A stretch of DNA of 64,000 nucleotides from Vondammii sp040505895 (lineage in GTDB: Bacteria > Pseudomonadota > Gammaproteobacteria > Chromatiales > Chromatiaceae): the NCBI GenBank assembly GCA_040505895.1, contig JBEVXU010000007.1:372001-436000 (forward strand), given 5' to 3'. Positions within the stretch are counted from its first letter, which is position 1; the number at the start of each line of letters is the position of its first letter. This document shows positions 9,478 through 18,125 of the stretch, one piece after another. The translations under genes were made by a program, and so were the position numbers. Under the pieces are notes generated by a model. It did no database searches, was not told the origin of the DNA, and saw only the letters and a program-made list of their open reading frames with translations.

Positions 9478-9930
9478 TCATCCCCGCAATTTTTTCCGCT
9501 TTTCAGGCCTGAAGAAATTAATACGATCCCGTTCATATAGCGGAGTATGTGGGAGCGGCTGATAGATAAAAAACTTTGTATAGTCTGCATCAAGAGATTC
9601 CGCATAACGGACCGTTTCTCTTATTTATCCCAACTTTCACCGGGCATAGTTCACGGGTTCTGCGGCGATTGATATAGCGGTTATCATCGTCAAAAATAAC
9701 TGATCTGATACCGTACTATCCCTTGAGGTACTTCAGCACCCTGATAATGTTTGCCACCGAGCGCGCCCTGAATTGCTTCCCTGAGAGGGACTCTATCTCG
9801 CAGAATGTGAAGCCAACACCACAGCCCCGAGAGGTGACCATTCTTCCATAGGGGAGCATGCAGGGAGCGGAAGGGCATCCAAGTCTTCTATGTAGGGCGC
9901 CTTCTCTTGGATAATTCACCGATGACTCAC
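9478..9930 (-). pseudogene. Decayed B12-type radical SAM gene
   Basis: No single frame is open, but short segments in different frames join into a radical SAM protein in the right order. They are PYIEDLDALPLPA (from about 9897), then VTSRGC with TFC (about 9830-9800), then KQFRARSVANII, an in-frame TAG at 9716-9718, then YGIRSVIFDDDN, and finally DADYTKFFIYQPLPHTPLYERDR ending at a TGA at 9478. The middle cysteine of the CxxxCxxC motif has become Phe. At least two frameshifts, one nonsense codon and an internal deletion are needed to explain it. The B12-binding N-terminal part is gone. It was probably a paralogue of the chain A radical SAM gene. Confidence 0.75.
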
Positions 9931-10115
9931 TTCGGGTAACATAGCACTATTTTTCCTGCTTGCTGTCATGTGTAAACTTTCCATTACTTGCCCTCATACA
10001 CCACAACTTCAGGTTATTGGATCTGCTTTTCCTGCCAAAACCGCTGCAGGCAGGTTATCTCTACCCTCTTTTTTCACCTATAGGCTTACTGAGACAACCA
10101 TACGAACCAGTCCTG

Positions 10116-10778
10116 TCATTCAAAAAAGATGTAGCCCCAGTCACCCCCATAGCCAGAGAGGCCAAAGAACCACTCCCACTCCCTGGGGGTAAAAAAAGTC
10201 TCGCAGGTGAGCTGCCAATAGAGCAGGTTGGCCTTCTCACGTTCATCTCGATAGGACTCGACACATACGTAGCTGTGACCACGACTTACCCGCTCAATCT
10301 CACCCAACGCCTGGTGGAGCTGGTAATTGTAGAGATTGTGGAGGGTTGTCAGAGAGTAGACCAGATCGAAACTGTCATCCCTAAAGGGCAAGTCGACAGC
10401 GTCAGCCCTCTTAAGAAAGGGGCGCATCTCGCTTTTGGCACTCGCCAGAGCATAATCAGAGATATCGACTCCCGTCACATCGATACCCGGCACTGCCTGG
10501 GTCAACTCGTAGAGGAGGAAGGCCTTGCCACAGCCCACATCCAGCACCCGATCACCCGATTTCAGTTGGTAGTATTCAGCCATAGCCTCTGCCATGGTGC
10601 GCCAGCGACCATCGTAATGGTAACCACCATAGCCGTAGCTGCGATCCCCATCCCAGTACTCCTTACCCCACTGCTTGGCGACAGCGGCACAAGCCGCCTT
10701 ATCGTGTTCACACACGCGCTCAAGATAGTTGCGGGTTGTACCACCGTGAAGAGTTTCGAGAAAATTAATTTCGGCCAT
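10116..10778 (-). CDS. SAM-dependent methyltransferase (class I), last gene of chain B
   Basis: The 220-residue protein has motif I VLDVGCGKAFLLYEL (about 80), an acidic post-motif VTGVDISDYAL, and motif IV YSLTTLHNL, all as in small-molecule methyltransferases of the UbiE/Methyltransf_11 type. I start at the ATG at 10778, seven bases after the radical SAM stop; a TTG five codons earlier is also possible. Tight spacing to the radical SAM gene suggests both act on the same intermediate. The substrate is unknown. Confidence 0.8.
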   Translation of the reverse strand: MAEINFLETLHGGTTRNYLERVCEHDKAACAAVAKQWGKEYWDGDRSYGYGGYHYDGRWRTMAEAMAEYYQLKSGDRVLDVGCGKAFLLYELTQAVPGIDVTGVDISDYALASAKSEMRPFLKRADAVDLPFRDDSFDLVYSLTTLHNLYNYQLHQALGEIERVSRGHSYVCVESYRDEREKANLLYWQLTCETFFTPREWEWFFGLSGYGGDWGYIFFE

Positions 10779-10785
10779 TGTTTTC

Positions 10786-11853
10786 TCAGGCAAAACAGAT
10801 ATGGTCAGAATCCAGCTTCAGATACTCTTGAAGTACCATGTTACTGCTATGGGCAATGCAATGATGGTGGCAGGAGACTGACGGATCAAAATCATAGAGC
10901 TGCTTACGATTCTCCTCCGACATCCAGAACTCCCTGAAACTCGTCTCTTTGATGGAACCTAACATCCCTTCCTTGGTATAGGCCTTGTCATGACAGGTAT
11001 AGACACCGCAGTCAGCACCAATAACTGGACGAAAGAGCAGGTGTGGGCAGTTGGTATAGGGCTTACTCCAGCCGCGACCATCCATATCATGGTAGGCATC
11101 GATCAGGGTAAAGTCCTCATCTTCCAGCCTGCGGGCCTGTTCGATCTGTTTCCAGATCACCTCTTTTATCACCTCGTGGTAAGTGTTGTTTTCCTCCACA
11201 CTGTTACCGACAATAACCCCGGAGAGTTTGACATGGTCGGCACCCGCATCTTTCAGTCGACTGCATACATCATAGATCCCATGATGATTCTGCTGGTCGA
11301 CGATATAGGCGGCACCCAGCACACAGCCACTGTGCCGTGATGAGAAGGAACTCATATTGGCCATCAGCTTAGCAAAACTACCCTCAGGAACCCTGCGGGC
11401 TTTGCTATAACTTGCCTCATCATAGCCGTCTAGTGAGATACGTATCCAGGTACCGTGGGTGGCAAATGCATCAGCCACCTCCCCCTTCAGGTTGGAACCG
11501 TTGGTAAGGCAGGCGACCTTCACCCCGCCGGCTGCCAACCGCTCTATCACCTGTGGCAGCGGCTTGTAGATCAACGGCTCACCACCACCAGAGAAGGTCA
11601 CCGCCTTGACACCCATTACAACGAGGTCATCGACGATCTCAAACATCTTCGCAGCAGGGATGCTGTCACGCTGATCCATCTCCTTACCGAGCGCCAGATC
11701 ATCCACATGGTAGGCACAGTACCAGCAATCGTGATTGCAGATATTGGTTGGCTTAATGCGGATGTGTACCGGTGCCACAACCTGCCGATTTGAAAGCGCC
11801 TGCAACTGCTCGGGAAAGGCAAGGAACTTAAGATGGCTGTAGAGCTTGCTCAT
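10786..11853 (-). CDS. Radical SAM protein with C-terminal cysteine cluster, chain B
   Basis: The radical SAM cluster cysteines are at 39, 43 and 46 (CNHDCWYC), followed by the glycine-rich SGGGEPL strand (near 90) and an ISLDGYD motif. The C-terminal part has further cysteines (NCPHL, CGVYTCHDK, SCHHHC), suggesting a SPASM or twitch-type auxiliary iron-sulfur site. The 355-residue length fits that group. Its start overlaps the transketolase stop as ATGA. Related proteins act as epimerases, dehydrogenases or peptide/sugar modifiers. Here a role in modifying the sugar made by the transketolase module is inferred. Confidence 0.85.
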   Translation of the reverse strand: MSKLYSHLKFLAFPEQLQALSNRQVVAPVHIRIKPTNICNHDCWYCAYHVDDLALGKEMDQRDSIPAAKMFEIVDDLVVMGVKAVTFSGGGEPLIYKPLPQVIERLAAGGVKVACLTNGSNLKGEVADAFATHGTWIRISLDGYDEASYSKARRVPEGSFAKLMANMSSFSSRHSGCVLGAAYIVDQQNHHGIYDVCSRLKDAGADHVKLSGVIVGNSVEENNTYHEVIKEVIWKQIEQARRLEDEDFTLIDAYHDMDGRGWSKPYTNCPHLLFRPVIGADCGVYTCHDKAYTKEGMLGSIKETSFREFWMSEENRKQLYDFDPSVSCHHHCIAHSSNMVLQEYLKLDSDHICFA

Positions 11854-12785
11854 GCCGGTGCGTCTCCATTGATGCGCTGTGCCACCTGCCGGGCAATATC
11901 CACCGCATCCAGCCCAGCGGTTGTAAGCAGGTGGTTCTGTGAGCCGTAGCCACCATTGTAACGATCAGGCAGTCCCATCCGCAGTACCGGCGGCAACGGC
12001 TGAAGCGAGTCGCTTAACAGCTCGATAACACTGCTGCCAAAGCCTCCGGCCAAGGTGTGCTCTTCCAGGGTGACCAGCAGTTCGATCCCGGAAAGCAGGG
12101 CAAGGAGTTGTTTGATATCCAGCGGCTTGACGGTGTGATAGTGAAGCACGCCGGTATCAATACCCTTGGCCGCCAGCAGTTCGGCAGCCCGCAATGCACG
12201 TTGAGTCATGATGCCGGTAGAGAGAAGCAGCACCCTGCCCGGCTTACGCATCAACAGCGCTTCACCGATAGTGCAGCCCGACTCGGCCCGGGAGACGATC
12301 TCATCCCCCCCCTTGGCCAAGCGGATATAGAGCGGTCCGGGCCACTCCAGGGTCTGGGGCATCAGCCGCTTTATCTCATCGGCATCACAGGGGGCGATCA
12401 CGGTCATCTCCGGCAGAACCCGCATCAGTGCTATATCTTCGGTTGCCGTGTGAGTCGGTCCCAGGGGAGCATAGACCACCCCCCCGCCATTGCCGATCAG
12501 GCGTACCGGCAGATTGTGCATACAGAGATCCACCGCTATCTGCTCCAGGCAGCGGCGGGTAAGAAAGGTGGCAATGGTATTGACGTAGGGAATATAACCC
12601 TCCATCGCCAGCCCCGCCGCCATACCGATAATATGCTGCTCGGAGATGCCCTCCATAAAGAAACGCTCCGGCATCTCCCGGCGCATCGGCTCCAAGGTGC
12701 CGGCACCCAGATCGGAACCGACAAAGACCACCCGCTCATCCTGTTGGGCCAACTGGTGGACGGCATTGAGTGCACTTTTTCTCAT
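11850..12785 (-). CDS. Transketolase C-terminal half, copy B
   Basis: This 311-residue half-transketolase contains the ThDP-activating glutamate in GISEQHIIGMAAG (near 47), the loop GGVVYAPLGPTH, and a C-terminal domain ending near YGSQNHLL. It forms the second subunit with the N-terminal half encoded upstream, to which it is joined by an ATGA overlap (12782-12785). It is clearly paralogous to the copy at 570-1499 but diverged, so the two complexes probably handle different substrates. Confidence 0.9.
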   Translation of the reverse strand: MRKSALNAVHQLAQQDERVVFVGSDLGAGTLEPMRREMPERFFMEGISEQHIIGMAAGLAMEGYIPYVNTIATFLTRRCLEQIAVDLCMHNLPVRLIGNGGGVVYAPLGPTHTATEDIALMRVLPEMTVIAPCDADEIKRLMPQTLEWPGPLYIRLAKGGDEIVSRAESGCTIGEALLMRKPGRVLLLSTGIMTQRALRAAELLAAKGIDTGVLHYHTVKPLDIKQLLALLSGIELLVTLEEHTLAGGFGSSVIELLSDSLQPLPPVLRMGLPDRYNGGYGSQNHLLTTAGLDAVDIARQVAQRINGDAPA

Positions 12786-13636
12786 GGTGCCTCCTCAATA
12801 GCCTGGTAGAGCGCCGCGAGTTCATCATCACTGATACGCGCTTTATGGTGCCACTCCGGTGCCGACTCGGCATAACCGATACCTTTACCCTTAACGGTAT
12901 GGCAGATGATGGCACTGGGACGGCCGGATTCCAGGGGCAGCGATGCGTAGAGCCTGCGGAGGTCATCGACACTATGCCCATTGACCTCGGCGACACCAAA
13001 GCCGAAGGCGCGCCACTTGTCGAGCAGAGGTTCCAGCCCCAGCACCTCGTGGATCGGCCCATAAGACTGCAGTTTGTTGTAATCGACCAGCAGGGTGAAG
13101 TTGTCGAGTTGATGCTTGGCCGCCGACATCGCCGCCTCCCATACCGAACCTTCATTCAATTCACCGTCACCAGTAACCACCACCACCCGATGGTCGCTGC
13201 CGCCCAGCCGCGCCGCCAGTGCCATGCCGACACCGATCGAGAGGCCGTGACCGAGTGCACCGGTAGAGGCTTCGATCCCCGGAATCTTCTCTGCCTCAGG
13301 ATGCCCTCCCAGGTAACTCTCCGGTGCGCAAAAAGTGGGAAGATCGGCAAGCGGAAAGAAGCCCTTGTCGGCCAGGATGGCATAGAGCGCAAGGCAACCG
13401 TGCCCCTTGCTTAGAATTGCGCGGTCACGCAACGGCCAGTTGGGCTCATCTGGACGGAAATGGAGGTACTCATCATAGAGGGTGCGCAGTATCTCGATCA
13501 GAGAACAGGCGGGGCCCAGATGGCCGCGACGCTCGCCCGCAATCGCATCGACCACCCGGCGGCGCAGATCGCGGGAGCGACGGTCCAGAGGCTGCAGCTG
13601 CGCCTCTTGAATCAACTCCTCAGAGATTGAGGGCAT
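12782..13636 (-). CDS. Transketolase N-terminal half, copy B
   Basis: The 284-residue subunit shows the expected order of motifs: SKGHGCLALYA, ASTGALGHGLS, and the thiamine pyrophosphate motif from GDGELNEG to DYNKLQ. The ATG at 13636 gives a normal-length N terminus. It overlaps the end of the upstream kinase gene by 17 bases. It should supply the two-carbon transfer activity of chain B together with the C-terminal half. Confidence 0.92.
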   Translation of the reverse strand: MPSISEELIQEAQLQPLDRRSRDLRRRVVDAIAGERRGHLGPACSLIEILRTLYDEYLHFRPDEPNWPLRDRAILSKGHGCLALYAILADKGFFPLADLPTFCAPESYLGGHPEAEKIPGIEASTGALGHGLSIGVGMALAARLGGSDHRVVVVTGDGELNEGSVWEAAMSAAKHQLDNFTLLVDYNKLQSYGPIHEVLGLEPLLDKWRAFGFGVAEVNGHSVDDLRRLYASLPLESGRPSAIICHTVKGKGIGYAESAPEWHHKARISDDELAALYQAIEEAP

Positions 13637-14642
13637 AAGTATCCGCTCCTACTGTTTCGCTAACCCGTGACACCAGCATCTTTGACTTGTCGATACATTT
13701 CCCCACCATCGCCCGCTGTTTTTCTATTGCTATCCCCCTCGCCTGCGCCCACTCACGACGCAGGGGATTGAGTACGATCAGCCCCCAGCAGAGTCCCAAC
13801 AGTGGACCATAGAGATGATACCGACTCTCTAGCATAGGGTCATCTCCATAGAGCGACAGCAGTGCATCGGCAAAGCGCTGCTTCATAACTGCATCAACCT
13901 TCGGTTCGGGACGCCAGACGAAATCGCCGATCAGCTTTGCCGGATCGTCCCAACCAAAGTATTCAAAGTCGATAAAGCTGTAGCCTGAGGGCGTCTTCAG
14001 CATGTTGTGACTACCGAAGTCGGACGGACTGAGAGTACGGTAGTCCTGCTCAAGCACATGAGCATGATCCACCCCTACCTTCCGCGCTCTATCACCGACC
14101 CACTCCACCACAGTTGCTACTGCAGGTATCAATGACGACTGCAAATAGTGCTGCAGAAGTGGATACTCAGTGACGGCCTCCTCAAAAGTATCGATCCGCC
14201 GCTGCAACTGCCCAAGTAAATCATCAAGGGAGAAAACGGCATCCGTTGCATCCCCAAGTTTGGCTACCGTTTTATGATCACGTAAGCGGTGAAGCTGTGA
14301 AAGAAATGCAACCATGGCGTCCACGGAGGATGAGTCGGTGCTAGCTGGCTGATGCCCCTCTACCCATTCGACAAGAGCCAAGCGATGCTGCTGGTCAACA
14401 GCCAGTTGCCGAGGGACCGCATGGAAGCCGTTGTCGGCAAAAAATGTGAACGCCGCCTGCTCACGATCAATCCGCCTCCGGCCCAACTCACCCTCATCAG
14501 GGTACTGCTTCATGGCATAACTGCGTCCCTGTGACGACACCAGCTTCACAAGGCGGCTGTTACCACCGCTATGTGCATCAGCAAAGGTGATAGAGGCATC
14601 GCCGAGAAGTTGCCGGGCGACATCAATGAACGAACAGCTCAT
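13620..14642 (-). CDS. APH/choline-kinase-fold phosphotransferase
   Basis: The 340-residue protein follows the aminoglycoside phosphotransferase fold: an N lobe with a conserved Lys in YAMKQYP (near 45), a catalytic loop LSPSDFGSHN with the Asp and Asn expected of a Brenner motif, and a Mg-binding FIDFEYFGWDDP segment. Such kinases in sugar clusters phosphorylate a sugar or amino-alcohol hydroxyl. It overlaps the HAD gene upstream by 20 bases and the transketolase N half downstream, so it is embedded in chain B. The substrate is unknown; antibiotic resistance is unlikely in this context. Confidence 0.75.
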   Translation of the reverse strand: MSCSFIDVARQLLGDASITFADAHSGGNSRLVKLVSSQGRSYAMKQYPDEGELGRRRIDREQAAFTFFADNGFHAVPRQLAVDQQHRLALVEWVEGHQPASTDSSSVDAMVAFLSQLHRLRDHKTVAKLGDATDAVFSLDDLLGQLQRRIDTFEEAVTEYPLLQHYLQSSLIPAVATVVEWVGDRARKVGVDHAHVLEQDYRTLSPSDFGSHNMLKTPSGYSFIDFEYFGWDDPAKLIGDFVWRPEPKVDAVMKQRFADALLSLYGDDPMLESRYHLYGPLLGLCWGLIVLNPLRREWAQARGIAIEKQRAMVGKCIDKSKMLVSRVSETVGADTYALNL

Positions 14643-15234
14643 CAGCCAAGACCTCCCAATTGGAAATCATATCAATGCCCAGGGGTGGTGGCTCTCCGGG
14701 TGAATAGAGGATGGGACGCACTGTCGCTGGAAAAGCAGGGTGCAGCAGCACCTCAGGCAGATCATCGACAAAGCAGTCCGGCGCCAAGCGTGCGATTCTC
14801 TTCACCTTGTCGTCGCGGCTACCTTCAAAAAAGAGTGAGGAGATCGTCAGCCCGGTGGTGGCGGTATCAAACAGTCCCTGCTGTTCCAGCCAAGCCAAGG
14901 CAGCGTGACGTAAATTGATGTGGTGGCGGTCATTAGCGGCGTACTCACTCTTGTGACTGACAATCACCACTTCGACCTTCCGCTGCCGGCACAGCCCGAG
15001 AAACTGCTCAGCGCCCCGGGTCAACTCGGCAAAACGCATTTCCCGCCCATAGACCTCGGCCTGCAAATCACGCCACTGCTGTTCCCCCCCAGGTAGTGAT
15101 CGCAGATACCTCCTGACAGCCGCCTTGCCGCCTTTGAAATCAATCGGCAGCAGAGCCATCCTCTTGGCCACTGCAGAAAACGCCGTTTCGTAGCTGATCA
15201 GGGTGTTGTCGAGATCAAGGCCGATCCGCATCAT
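14623..15234 (-). CDS. HAD-superfamily hydrolase, chain B
   Basis: The protein (about 203 residues) opens with the nucleophile motif GLDLDNTLI and continues with VSHKSE as motif II and CFVDDLPE as the metal-binding motif. I chose the ATG pair at 15234/15231 because it puts the DxDNT motif at the N terminus; the frame stays open further upstream, but only inside the isomerase gene. A phosphatase acting on the bisphosphate or phosphate of the sugar made here (the GmhB position in heptose synthesis) is the best inference, though it is not a close GmhB. Confidence 0.75.
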   Translation of the reverse strand: MMRIGLDLDNTLISYETAFSAVAKRMALLPIDFKGGKAAVRRYLRSLPGGEQQWRDLQAEVYGREMRFAELTRGAEQFLGLCRQRKVEVVIVSHKSEYAANDRHHINLRHAALAWLEQQGLFDTATTGLTISSLFFEGSRDDKVKRIARLAPDCFVDDLPEVLLHPAFPATVRPILYSPGEPPPLGIDMISNWEVLADELFVH

Positions 15235-15802
15235 CCTGCCACCAGCCGCCGGAGAGATCGAGAAAGGCGTGACACAGCGCCATATGAGAGAGCTCGACAC
15301 GCCCATAATGGTCAGAGGCGATATAGAAGTTAAGGTCGCCCATCTGCCGCAACGGATTGTCTGCATCAAAACCACTCAGGGTAATGATCCGGCAGTTACG
15401 CGTTCTCCCCTCTACCACCGCGTTGATAATGTTGGCGGATTGACCGGAACTGCTGATGGCGATCAGCAGGTCACCCGCTGAGGCGTGCATCGCCAACTGC
15501 CGGCTGAAAATCTGCTCATAGCCAAAATCATTGCCCATGCAAGTAAGAGAAGCGGCCTCATTAAAGGTCATTGCCGCCACACCACCGTTGCGTACAAGAT
15601 CGATCGCCAGGTGGCCGGCAATAGCGGCACTGCCACCATTGCCGATGATCATCACCTTGCCACCTGCGGCAGCCGTATCACCAATCAGCTGGATACCGTG
15701 CTCAAATCCCTGGTCGGCCGTCAATGAACCACGAATACCATCGGTGGACTCCGCCTCTGTCAGCAATTGATGAAGGGTATCGATATGCTCCTGATAACTC
15801 AC
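15215..15802 (-). CDS. gmhA: SIS-domain phosphosugar isomerase, GmhA-like
   Basis: The 195-residue length and the motifs GNGGSAAIAGHLA (from 54), ISSSGQSANI and the C-terminal ELSHMALCHAFLD match sedoheptulose-7-phosphate isomerase (GmhA), including the Glu and His positions used as acid/base. GmhA converts sedoheptulose 7-phosphate to D-glycero-D-manno-heptose 7-phosphate. The start is GTG; no better ATG exists. Sedoheptulose 7-phosphate is itself a transketolase product, which links it to the split transketolase in this chain. An isomerase for a different ketose phosphate is possible. Confidence 0.82.
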   Translation of the reverse strand: MSYQEHIDTLHQLLTEAESTDGIRGSLTADQGFEHGIQLIGDTAAAGGKVMIIGNGGSAAIAGHLAIDLVRNGGVAAMTFNEAASLTCMGNDFGYEQIFSRQLAMHASAGDLLIAISSSGQSANIINAVVEGRTRNCRIITLSGFDADNPLRQMGDLNFYIASDHYGRVELSHMALCHAFLDLSGGWWQDDADRP

Positions 15803-15816
15803 GATTCAATCACCAT

Positions 15817-16806
15817 CTATTTATCTCCAAGATAGGCAAACCAATCTTTTGTCGCATCTTCGATTGAGTCCACTGTCCACAGGGGTGCCTCCCGCCAGTA
15901 GTCGATATTTTCCAGCATCTCGGCCACCCCCGATTCGAAACTGACCTGTGCCTTCCAACCAAGCAGGCGCTCTATCTTCGTCACATCGGCAAAGGTACAG
16001 TCCGGCTCACCGGGGCGTTTGGGAATATGTACCACCGGGCCTCCCAGCAGTTCCACCAAGCGACTGATGCTGTAAGTGTTGTCGGAACCCACGTTCATAA
16101 TCTCACCACTGAGATCAGATGCCGCCGCCTGTACAAACGCCTCCACCACATCGGTAACAAAAGTAAAGTCACGGGTCTGCTTACCATCCCCCACCACCGT
16201 ATAGGCCTTACCCGCCAACTTCTGGGCAAGGAAAACACCGAACACTGCTCCATAAGTGCCCGAGGTGCGTGAACGCGGCCCATAGACGTTGAACATGCGA
16301 AGTGAAACCGCCGGCAGCCCGTACACTTGGTGCCAGTGCATGACACACTGCTCGCCCAGCATCTTTGCCAGTGCGTAGGGGTACTGAGGACGCATCGCTG
16401 CATCTTCTGCTGTGGGGTAGTTGTCAGGTATACCGTAGCAAGAGGATGAAGCAGCATAGACAAAGCGTTTTACGCCGTTGGCCCGAGATGCCTCCAGTAC
16501 CGAGACGGTGCCATCCACATTGGCCCGGTGATAGGGTACAGGTTGCTGGATGGAAGGTACGATATCGGCCAGTGATGCAAGATGAAATACCCACTCCACA
16601 CCAGCAAAGAGCGGAGTGATTTTGTCGCTCTCGTTGATATCCACTTGCTCAAAATGGAGCCGTTCATTATCCAGAAGATGGGCAATATTCTCCTTACGGC
16701 CAGTGGAGCAGTTATCGAGAATAACCACTTCATGCCCATCGGCAAGGAGTCTTTCCGCCAGGTGACTACCGATAAAACCGGCACCGCCGGTAATCAATGC
16801 TTTCAT
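15817..16806 (-). CDS. NAD-dependent sugar epimerase/dehydratase
   Basis: This 329-residue extended short-chain dehydrogenase has the NAD motif GGAGFIGSH (7-15), the catalytic Ser cluster near 120-122 and the YxxxK pair Tyr 144/Lys 148. It most resembles UDP-glucose or UDP-GlcNAc 4-epimerases (GalE/WbpP type). An AAGAG site precedes the ATG. It lies between the isomerase and the SPASM gene, consistent with tailoring the activated sugar. Whether it epimerises, or dehydrates as RmlB/GMD relatives do, cannot be told from what I see. Confidence 0.85.
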   Translation of the reverse strand: MKALITGGAGFIGSHLAERLLADGHEVVILDNCSTGRKENIAHLLDNERLHFEQVDINESDKITPLFAGVEWVFHLASLADIVPSIQQPVPYHRANVDGTVSVLEASRANGVKRFVYAASSSCYGIPDNYPTAEDAAMRPQYPYALAKMLGEQCVMHWHQVYGLPAVSLRMFNVYGPRSRTSGTYGAVFGVFLAQKLAGKAYTVVGDGKQTRDFTFVTDVVEAFVQAAASDLSGEIMNVGSDNTYSISRLVELLGGPVVHIPKRPGEPDCTFADVTKIERLLGWKAQVSFESGVAEMLENIDYWREAPLWTVDSIEDATKDWFAYLGDK

Positions 16807-16864
16807 CTCTTTTCCATATTTCTGTTTGTTATTTCACGCAAAGGCGCTAAGGACAAATCTATTG

Positions 16865-16961
16865 GTGACTATACACAGTAATACTGAAACCAGGTGTAGG
16901 AGCGAACTTGTTCGCGAGGAATAGGCCCCGGAGCCTGATCGCGAATAAATTCGCTCCTACA
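16865..16961. repeat. REP-like palindrome, copy A (TGTAGGAGCGAAC family)
   Basis: The core 16895-16961 opens with TGTAGGAGCGAACTTGTTCG and closes with its inverted counterpart AATTCGCTCCTACA, forming a long imperfect hairpin. The 30 bases before it (GTGACTATACACAGTAATAC and on) match the flank of the copy at 40185. It fills part of the gap between the epimerase and the SPASM gene, and could act as a transcript end or stabiliser. Confidence 0.8.
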
Positions 16962-17011
16962 GGGAGCGTTTTTCTTATTTGTAATTACGGAAGGATATTT
17001 GTGCATAGTTA

Positions 17012-18121
17012 TTAAATAAAATTAACATGCGGTACCTTGCCGTTTGCCAGATCGAATAGATAGTGGTTGATCTCATCCATCCGGCAGTTGCGACGACACT
17101 CGCTGATATCGAGGCTATTACGCACCATCTCAAAATTGGCCCGACGCCCTTCTCCCTCCCAAATCTCACTAAAGGAGTGCTCCTGCAGGCTGCCGAGGCT
17201 GAAGCGCTTGTCGGAGAGATAGGCTGAGCAGCTGTAGAGTTCTCCATTGGATGCCACATAGGCCCAGAACATTGGCGTGGAGTAGCAGGTCTCGTAGCGG
17301 CTCGCATTGGGGTCGGCATATTTACCGATAGCATTGGCTCGGTAGATCAGCTGAAAATGTTCATCACTGAAACCATCAAGAGACGTTGCCAAATCTTCAT
17401 AGGCTTGATAGTCGATATCGGCATAGCGCTGGGTCAGGCTGAAGTTGTGCTGGGAATAGGGTTTGACTACCAGGTAGTCTAGCCCGATACGGTCACGGCA
17501 GATCTCCGCCAATTCACCAATTTCATCCCTATTCTCCGGCAGCAGCACCACCTGCGCTCCCAGTGTCACCCCCAGATTCCTTTTCCGCTTAATCTCCGCC
17601 GCCTCAGTCAAGTTAGCTATTGCCCGCTCGAAATCACCCGGCTTCCCCTGGTGTATCTGCTGGTATGTGGAGGCGGTGCCGGCGTTGATTGATGCCTTAA
17701 TCCACTGCACCCGGGCAAGCCCCTCATCAAGAAAGTGTTCGGGAAAAATAGTGGCATTGGTGGTAATACCGATATCGATTCCCGCATCGGCGCCTGCGAC
17801 AATTATATCCGTCAGTCTTTTGTGCAGGAGCGGCTCACCCTCACCTGCGAGATGGACACTTTTTACCCCTTGAGCTCCCATCTCGGTGAGACGTTGCGAT
17901 AGTAGATCGGCATCAAGCTGATCCGGCTTGTAGCCGACATAGTCGAGGGCGCAGAAGGTACAGCGGTGATTGCAAGCACCTATAGGGGAGACCTCAACAT
18001 AGATTGGGTAGATTGACTTCACCCGCTGCCAGTCGTCACCGGCATCGACAAAAGCCGATACCCTTGCTGGGTGATAGATCAACTTATGGCTATCGATACG
18101 GTAGCGGTCTTTCACATCCAC
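17012..18121 (-). CDS. Radical SAM/SPASM protein, chain B
   Basis: The radical SAM cysteines are at 50, 54 and 57 (CNHRCTFC). The core continues with HLAGEGEPLLHK, and the C terminus carries a SPASM-type set (CYSTPMFW, YSCSAYLSD, ECRRNC). At 369 residues it is typical of SPASM enzymes that modify sugars or peptides. The frame begins with GTG at 18121; a second GTG at 18115 has better spacing from the AAAGG site. It follows the HldE-like gene by four bases. Confidence 0.85.
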   Translation of the reverse strand: MDVKDRYRIDSHKLIYHPARVSAFVDAGDDWQRVKSIYPIYVEVSPIGACNHRCTFCALDYVGYKPDQLDADLLSQRLTEMGAQGVKSVHLAGEGEPLLHKRLTDIIVAGADAGIDIGITTNATIFPEHFLDEGLARVQWIKASINAGTASTYQQIHQGKPGDFERAIANLTEAAEIKRKRNLGVTLGAQVVLLPENRDEIGELAEICRDRIGLDYLVVKPYSQHNFSLTQRYADIDYQAYEDLATSLDGFSDEHFQLIYRANAIGKYADPNASRYETCYSTPMFWAYVASNGELYSCSAYLSDKRFSLGSLQEHSFSEIWEGEGRRANFEMVRNSLDISECRRNCRMDEINHYLFDLANGKVPHVNFI

Positions 18122-18125
18122 CCTT

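Noticed and set aside
9960..10937. Plus-strand open frame of 325 codons
   Set aside because: It runs antisense through the methyltransferase and the radical SAM gene, both with clear motifs on the minus strand.
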